This document shows positions 7,415-12,745 of a stretch of 12,745 nucleotides of DNA, piece after piece (the stretch's first letter is position 1; each line of letters starts with the position of its first letter). The translations under genes were made by a program, and so were the position numbers. Under the pieces are notes generated by a model, which saw only the letters and a program-made list of their open reading frames with translations, did no database searches and was not told the origin of the DNA. This stretch comes from Pseudomonadota bacterium (GTDB lineage Bacteria > Pseudomonadota > Alphaproteobacteria > Micropepsales > Micropepsaceae), in contig JANYBR010000186.1 of assembly GCA_025360685.1 (NCBI GenBank), forward strand, positions 1 through 12,745, in the 5' to 3' direction.

Positions 7415-7611
7415 CGACCGCAACCGCGTTGTGCGCCGAACCAAACATTTCTCTTCTCGTTAGAAACTGCTCCCCTATTTCGTCATCGCCGCTTCATGCG
7501 GGCGACCCAATTCGTTTTCGGTCTTGAAGAAAATGGGTTGCCCGGATCCTTCGAAAAACTCAGGACCGGCAATGACGAAGTTAGGTATGAGAAAACGGGA
7601 TGGAAATGACT
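7415..7611. other. Convergent gap between bactofilin and prfB; no gene seen
   Basis: After the terminator, this stretch holds two overlapping palindromic structures and no supported gene. One is a long hairpin: GGGCGACCCA (7500-7509) with TGGGTTGCCC (7534-7543), enclosing a second stem TTTTC (7515-7519) / GAAAA (7529-7533). The other is the REP-like palindrome at 7534-7577. Neither is followed by a T-run on either strand. A stop-free frame on the minus strand down to TAG 7475-7477 has no start codon. Confidence 0.6.
7534..7577 (-). repeat. REP-like palindromic repeat, copy A
   Basis: On the plus strand the arms are TTGCCCGGATCCT (7538-7550) and AGGACCGGCAA (7562-7572), with two single-base bulges and an 11-base loop. 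Read on the minus strand the element runs CGTCATTGCCGG…GGATCCGGGCAACCCA. The copy at 8840-8866 shares the frame GTCAT-K-GCC…TCCGGGC-M-ACCCA in the opposite orientation. Short palindromes of this general kind are scattered between genes in many alphaproteobacteria. Confidence 0.5.
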
Positions 7612-8743
<1,132 letters not shown>

Positions 8744-8762
8744 GATCGTTACTCCGGCCGCT

Positions 8763-8791
8763 CATATAGGCAGCGGCCAGCCATTCGTAAA
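8763..8791 (-). promoter_or_regulatory. Candidate promoter of prfB with an adjacent inverted repeat
   Basis: On the minus strand TTTACG (8791-8786), 17 bases, TATATG (8768-8763), each 4/6 to the σ70 consensus. The -10 box sits in the loop of an inverted repeat AGCGGCC / GGCCGCT (8772-8778 and 8756-8762) whose promoter-distal arm abuts the GGAG ribosome-binding site of prfB. Transcripts from this promoter would start inside the downstream arm, while read-through transcripts from mrcA would carry the whole hairpin. Inference from sequence only. Confidence 0.4.
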
Positions 8792-8839
8792 GTTCACGGA
8801 TTCAAAGCCGATGCGGATTGGGTTGAACCACCCCCGGTG

Positions 8840-8866
8840 TCATGGCCCGGGAATCCGGGCCACCCA
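8840..8866 (+). repeat. REP-like palindromic repeat, copy B
   Basis: TGGCCCGG (8843-8850), GAAT, CCGGGCCA (8855-8862) is a perfect 8-bp hairpin, preceded by GTCA and followed by CCCA. It matches copy A (7534-7577) in its flanks and right arm, but in opposite orientation. A 14-base palindrome CTTGAT-AC-ATCAAG (8879-8892) lies just beyond it. Confidence 0.5.
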
Positions 8867-8939
8867 GGTGATCGTGGGCTTGATACATCAAGTGGAGCCG
8901 CAGTCTCACCCTTCGACCATGAGCAATGCGTCAACAGGG

Positions 8940-8979
8940 CGGCCCGTCCGTAGCGTCCGCGTACGGACCCGGCGGGCCG
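8940..8979 (-). other. Strong hairpin downstream of mrcA
   Basis: GTCCGTA (8946-8952) pairs with TACGGAC (8962-8968), and the outer CGGCCC (8940-8945) pairs with GGGCCG (8974-8979) with a 5-base bulge on one side. It lies about 34 bases after the mrcA stop on the minus strand. There is no T-run after it, so it may protect the 3' end of the mRNA or aid factor-dependent termination instead of acting as an intrinsic terminator. The rest of the 270-base gap to prfB holds no gene that I can support. Confidence 0.4.
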
Positions 8980-9013
8980 TGACAATGATGGGTGGACTCA
9001 AACCAATGCCGTC

Positions 9014-11455
9014 TCAGTACAACCCGCCATTGTTGGGGTCGACCGTCGTGCCGGCGGCCGGGGCGTTGGGATCCGAAATCGCGCCCATGCCGCCGCCGAT
9101 CTCCGCGGTCGGCGCGTCCGGCTCGCCCGGTGCGGTGTTCGGCTTGAACACTTCGGGGATCGAGCCCGGCCCGTCGGACAGTTCGCCTGTGTGATAGTCG
9201 ATGTTCACGATCTCGACGCCAGGCGCCACGCGGAACGGCAGTCCCGGCTGGCCTGACAGTGCGCCCTTCATGAAGTCGCGGAAGATCGGCGCGGCCACCG
9301 TGGCCCCCTGCTCGAGCGAACCCAAAGTGCGCGGATTGTCGTATCCCACGAAAACACCGCAAACCAGATCGGGCGAGAAACCGACGAACCACACGTCCTT
9401 GGCATCGTTGGACGTGCCGGTCTTGCCGGCCAGCGGCTTGCCGACGGCCAGCACCGAACGGCCCGTGCCGCGCTGCACCACGCCTTCGAGCAAGGACACA
9501 ACCTGGTAAGCGGTCTGCGGATCCAGAACCTGCTCGCGCGTATCTTCAATCAGCGGCTCCGACTGGCCGCTCCAGCCGCCGGCGCTGCAACCGTCGCAGG
9601 CGCGCCCGTCATGCCGCCAGATGGTGCGGCCGTTGCGATCCTGGATGCGGTCGATGAGCGAAGGGATCACTTTCTTGCCGCCGTTCACAAACACCGAATA
9701 TCCGGTCACCTGCTTGAGCAAGGTGGTCTCGCCAGAGCCGATCGAGTTCGCCAGCAGCGGCGCCAGGTGATCGTAGACGCCGAAGCGTTCGGGATATTCG
9801 ACGACCTTTTCCATGCCAACGGCTTGTGCGAGGCGAATGGTCATCAGGTTGCGCGACAATTCGATACCGCGCCGCAGCGTGGTCATGCCGAGATAGTGGC
9901 GCTCGAAGTTCCTCGGCCGCCAGATCTTCCCGCTGCCATCGACCATCTCGAACGGCGCATCGAGTATCTTCGTGACGGGCGTATAGCCATTGTCGAGCGC
10001 CGCCGCATAGACATAGGGCTTGAATGAGGAGCCGGGTTGACGCAGCGCCTGGAAGGCCCGGTCGAACTCGCTCGAGGCGTAGCTGAACCCGCCCGACAGC
10101 GCCAGCACGCGCCCCGTGTGCGGATCCATCGCCACGATGCCGCCATTGGCCTCGGGTACCTGGCGCAAACCGAAATTGCGCTTGTTGTCGACAGGCTCGA
10201 CATAGATGACGTCGCCGATCTTGAGCACGTCCTGCGGTTTGACCGGTGCCGCGCCAACACTGGCATTGGCGAGCTCGCGCCGCGCCCAGCTCAGTTCGGT
10301 GAATGGAATTGTCGCGCTTGAGCCGTCGCCCAGGCCGATCTTGGTATTGTTGCCGTCGAACGACAGCACGACCGCAACGCGCCATGAGTCGATGCCGGAT
10401 TGGTTCTGTGCCGTGGCCAGTGTCGTTTTCCAGTCGCCCGAGACATCGATGCTGCTGATGGGCTTGCGCCAGCCATGGCGACGGTCGTAGCGCACCAGGC
10501 CCTGGCGCAGCGCATTCACCGCATAGTTCTGCAATGTCGTGTCGAGCGTTGCGCGCACCTGCAGGCCGCCATCGTACAGGGCCTGCTCGCCATAGCGCGC
10601 GTACAGCAGCCGGCGCACTTCCTCGACGAAATAGTCCGCGTCTTGAGTCTGGGAGCCGATCGCTCGCGTCTGCGTGACCAGCGGCTCGGCGATCGAGGCG
10701 CGCGCCTGGTCGGCCGTGATGTAGCCATTATCCTCCATCTGGCCGATCACCCAATTGCGCCGGTCGACCGCCGTTTGGTGATTGGTGACCGGGTCGTAGG
10801 CCGAAGGCGCCTTGGGCAGTGCTGCCAGAAACGCCACCTCGGCCACGTCGAGTTCGTCCAGCGACTTGCCGAAATAATTCAGCGCCGCGGCGGCGACGCC
10901 GTACGAATTCTCGCCGAGATAGATTTCGTTGAGATAAAGCTCAAGGATCTTTTCCTTGGAATAGGTCGCATCGATGCGGATCGCCAGAATGGCTTCGCGG
11001 ATCTTGCGCGAGAATTTCACATCGCTATTGAGCAGGAAATTCTTCGCCACCTGTTGGGTGATCGTGGATGCGCCTTCAAGGCGGCGATGCGCGAAGACGT
11101 TGAAGATGTCCTTGATCCCGGCGCGCATGATGCCCGACGGATCGATGCCGGGATGATTGTAGAAGTTCTTGTCTTCAGCCGATGTGAACGCTTCGATGAC
11201 CAGCTTGGGCACGAAGGCGACCGGCACGAAGATCCGCCGCTCGCGCGCATATTCGCCGAGCAAGGAGCCGTCGCCGGCATAGACGCGTGTGGTGACCGGC
11301 GGCTGGTAGTCGCGCAAAGTCTCCACGCTCGGCAGGCTGCGCGTGATCGTATAGATGTAGATGAATGCGCCCAGCACGGCACCAGCGGCCAGGACGCCTA
11401 CGCCCAGGCCTGCGTACAGTAGAATTTGGCGCCACATCGGCGAGCTGAACCCCAT
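9014..11455 (-). CDS. mrcA: Bifunctional penicillin-binding protein 1A (transglycosylase / transpeptidase)
   Basis: Class A PBP that polymerises lipid II into glycan strands and crosslinks the peptides in the periplasm. From ATG 11455 it is 813 residues: a membrane helix at about 12-34, then a GT51 domain with SAEDKNFYNHPG (catalytic Glu94), GASTITQQVAKN (128-139) and LELYLNEIYLG (171-181), an OB-like insert (about 320-430) and a transpeptidase domain with SSFK (Ser476 nucleophile, Lys479), SRN (534-536) and KTGTSND (678-684). All catalytic motifs of both domains are intact. A Cys pair, CDGC (620-623), may form a periplasmic disulfide. The tail is Pro/Gly-rich and ends NNGGLY. GAAGG lies 7 bases upstream of the chosen ATG; the frame stays open 45 codons further upstream (to 11590) but that stretch is Arg-rich and overlaps amiC. 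The 46-base gap to amiC implies one operon. Confidence in the function is very high. Confidence 0.97.
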   Translation of the reverse strand: MGFSSPMWRQILLYAGLGVGVLAAGAVLGAFIYIYTITRSLPSVETLRDYQPPVTTRVYAGDGSLLGEYARERRIFVPVAFVPKLVIEAFTSAEDKNFYNHPGIDPSGIMRAGIKDIFNVFAHRRLEGASTITQQVAKNFLLNSDVKFSRKIREAILAIRIDATYSKEKILELYLNEIYLGENSYGVAAAALNYFGKSLDELDVAEVAFLAALPKAPSAYDPVTNHQTAVDRRNWVIGQMEDNGYITADQARASIAEPLVTQTRAIGSQTQDADYFVEEVRRLLYARYGEQALYDGGLQVRATLDTTLQNYAVNALRQGLVRYDRRHGWRKPISSIDVSGDWKTTLATAQNQSGIDSWRVAVVLSFDGNNTKIGLGDGSSATIPFTELSWARRELANASVGAAPVKPQDVLKIGDVIYVEPVDNKRNFGLRQVPEANGGIVAMDPHTGRVLALSGGFSYASSEFDRAFQALRQPGSSFKPYVYAAALDNGYTPVTKILDAPFEMVDGSGKIWRPRNFERHYLGMTTLRRGIELSRNLMTIRLAQAVGMEKVVEYPERFGVYDHLAPLLANSIGSGETTLLKQVTGYSVFVNGGKKVIPSLIDRIQDRNGRTIWRHDGRACDGCSAGGWSGQSEPLIEDTREQVLDPQTAYQVVSLLEGVVQRGTGRSVLAVGKPLAGKTGTSNDAKDVWFVGFSPDLVCGVFVGYDNPRTLGSLEQGATVAAPIFRDFMKGALSGQPGLPFRVAPGVEIVNIDYHTGELSDGPGSIPEVFKPNTAPGEPDAPTAEIGGGMGAISDPNAPAAGTTVDPNNGGLY

Positions 11456-11501
11456 CGGACGACCTTCTATCCGTCGATTATGGCCATGGAAAGGACTTCC
11501 G

Positions 11502-12745
11502 TCACGGCGCGCCACCCATGGCATTGGGCGCCGCCGCCGTCGGGGTGAAATAGCGGTCCACGGCGCCCGCGATCGCCTGCGCCACACCACTGCGCCAGCG
11601 CCCCGAGTTCATCTGACCCGCATCGGCATTGTTGGAAAGATAGCCCAGCTCGATCAGTACCGATGGCACGTCCGGCGCCTTCAAAACCACGAAAGCCGCT
11701 GCTCGCAGGGGCTGTCGCGGCAAGATGTCCGTCGTGCGCGAGAGCATGCCGACCGCACCCTGAGCAAATCGTGAAGATCTGTTCATGGTGTCGCGCTGCG
11801 CCAGGTCGATCAGGATGGGCGCCACGGTCGAATTGCCGCCCGCAAGGTCGACGCCGGCGATGACGTCGGACTGGTTTTCCTTCCGCGCCAGTGCCGCCGC
11901 CTCCTTGTCGGAGCCCGACTCGGAGAGGGTATAGATCGACAAGCCATTGACCCCGGAGTCCGGATTGGAATCGGCATGCAGCGAAATGAACAGGTCGGCG
12001 CGCCAGCTGCGCCCGATGTTCACGCGTTCCTTCAGCGGAATGTAGACATCGCTATCGCGGGTCAGGTGCACCACATAGTTGCCCCGGCGGGTGAGCTCGC
12101 GCCCCAGCCGCAACGCTTCATCCAGCACCAGATCTTTCTCCTGCAAGCCGTTGACTCCGCTCGTGCCGGAGTCGATTCCACCATGGCCCGCATCGATGAC
12201 GATGACCCGCTTTTCGCCGCTCGCCGGGGTTTGGAGCCGGGCCGGCGGCAGCGACGCGAGCAAAGCGGCGGCGGCTTCGCGCGCCCTGAGGTCGGCAGGC
12301 CAGCCGGCGCCCTGATCGAACTTGGTCTGTGAAGTCGGGAACAGGTCGATGACGACCCGGTAGCCGTAGCCGCCCGTCGGCGGGATGACGAGCGGATCGC
12401 TGACGCCCACCGGCTGGTTCAGATCGATCACGAAGCGCGAGTTGCCAGGCCGGAACAGGCCGTAGCGGTAGCTGCGCACCACGCCATTTCCCGTCGGCCG
12501 CGGTGGCGCCTCCAGGTGCCATTGCACGACGGGCATATCGATCACCACCCGGTTCGGACCCGACAAAGTGAAGGTCCGCATGGCGACCGGATCGGAAACC
12601 TCCACGACGAAGCGCGTGCGGTCCTGATGCTCGCCGATACGAACGCCCATGATGATCGGCTGAATCGCGGCAGGCGCCGGCTTGTGGAGGCCGGGCGGCA
12701 GGGCCGGCGGCACCACTCCATCGTTGCGCAGGACGCTCGAAATCG
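11502..12745 (-). CDS. amiC: N-acetylmuramoyl-L-alanine amidase (AMIN + Amidase_3), 5'-truncated by the window edge
   Basis: Zinc amidase that cleaves the bond between N-acetylmuramic acid and L-Ala of the stem peptide, used in septal murein splitting. The frame is open to the window edge (ISSVLRNDG before a GTG at 12716), and no export signal is visible, so the signal peptide and true start lie outside. Numbered from the GTG: an AMIN domain at about 20-125 (RFVVEVSDPVAMRTFTL, RVVIDMP), a short linker, then Amidase_3 at about 170-390 with GHGG (His178), Glu193 in QEKD, SLHAD (His247) and VLIELGYLSN (Glu356), the complete metal and catalytic set. The long segment between SLHAD and VLIE (about 265-345) matches the regulatory insert that keeps AmiA/B/C-type amidases off until a LytM-domain activator binds. 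It is the first visible gene of the amiC–mrcA–prfB run. The alternative start at GTG 12716 would lack a signal peptide. Confidence 0.95.
   Translation of the reverse strand, partial: ISSVLRNDGVVPPALPPGLHKPAPAAIQPIIMGVRIGEHQDRTRFVVEVSDPVAMRTFTLSGPNRVVIDMPVVQWHLEAPPRPTGNGVVRSYRYGLFRPGNSRFVIDLNQPVGVSDPLVIPPTGGYGYRVVIDLFPTSQTKFDQGAGWPADLRAREAAAALLASLPPARLQTPASGEKRVIVIDAGHGGIDSGTSGVNGLQEKDLVLDEALRLGRELTRRGNYVVHLTRDSDVYIPLKERVNIGRSWRADLFISLHADSNPDSGVNGLSIYTLSESGSDKEAAALARKENQSDVIAGVDLAGGNSTVAPILIDLAQRDTMNRSSRFAQGAVGMLSRTTDILPRQPLRAAAFVVLKAPDVPSVLIELGYLSNNADAGQMNSGRWRSGVAQAIAGAVDRYFTPTAAAPNAMGGAP

Noticed and set aside
8794..8985. 63-codon minus-strand frame in the mrcA–prfB gap
   Set aside because: It crosses the REP-like palindrome and the 8940-8979 hairpin, is Gly/Pro/Ser-rich, and has no ribosome-binding site that I can see.
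10400..11422. 340-codon plus-strand frame antisense to mrcA
   Set aside because: Mirror of the PBP1A reading frame, with no recognisable domain or ribosome-binding site.
11456..11590. Longer PBP1A start at 11590
   Set aside because: The 45 extra residues are Arg-rich and overlap the end of amiC. ATG 11455 has GAAGG and places the membrane helix at the usual distance from the N-terminus.

Overview
The window looks like a chromosomal housekeeping segment of a high-GC alphaproteobacterium. The evidence is the gene order amidase – PBP1A – prfB, a bactofilin paired with a single-pass M23 peptidase, a large YhdP/AsmA-like protein next to tyrS, and a peroxiredoxin of the bcp/PrxQ type. I cannot fix the order or genus from the sequence. 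I see no insertion sequence, phage gene, tRNA, rRNA or CRISPR array, and the window is dense with genes.

Layout. (1) Positions 1-1125 (+) hold tyrS without its first ~40 codons. Its stop overlaps the stop of a convergent 1158-codon AsmA-like gene (1122-4598, -). (2) A 137-base divergent gap (4599-4735) separates that gene from bcp (4736-5203, +). A probable terminator and promoter follow, then an M23 peptidase (5350-6795, +) whose end overlaps a bactofilin (6782-7351, +). (3) The bactofilin ends at a strong, probably bidirectional hairpin terminator, in a 260-base convergent gap that also holds a REP-like palindrome. (4) On the minus strand, running right to left, come amiC (5' end outside the window), mrcA (PBP1A) and prfB. 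prfB is one gene of about 376 codons read across a TGA by programmed +1 frameshifting, so it runs 7612-8743 and not only from the downstream ATG at 8580.

Function. Most of the window builds or remodels the cell envelope. PBP1A polymerises and crosslinks murein. AmiC removes stem peptides during cell separation. The M23 peptidase probably cuts crosslinks under guidance of the membrane-bound bactofilin scaffold. The AsmA-like protein belongs to a family that moves phospholipid towards the outer membrane. tyrS and prfB serve translation, and bcp detoxifies peroxides.

I found no convincing new system. The items most worth a second look are: two oppositely oriented copies of a palindromic repeat flanking prfB; mutually exclusive hairpins downstream of the bactofilin; the start of the M23 gene, where a terminator-like hairpin argues against the tempting ATGA overlap with bcp; and unusual residues at an otherwise conserved TyrRS active-site loop.
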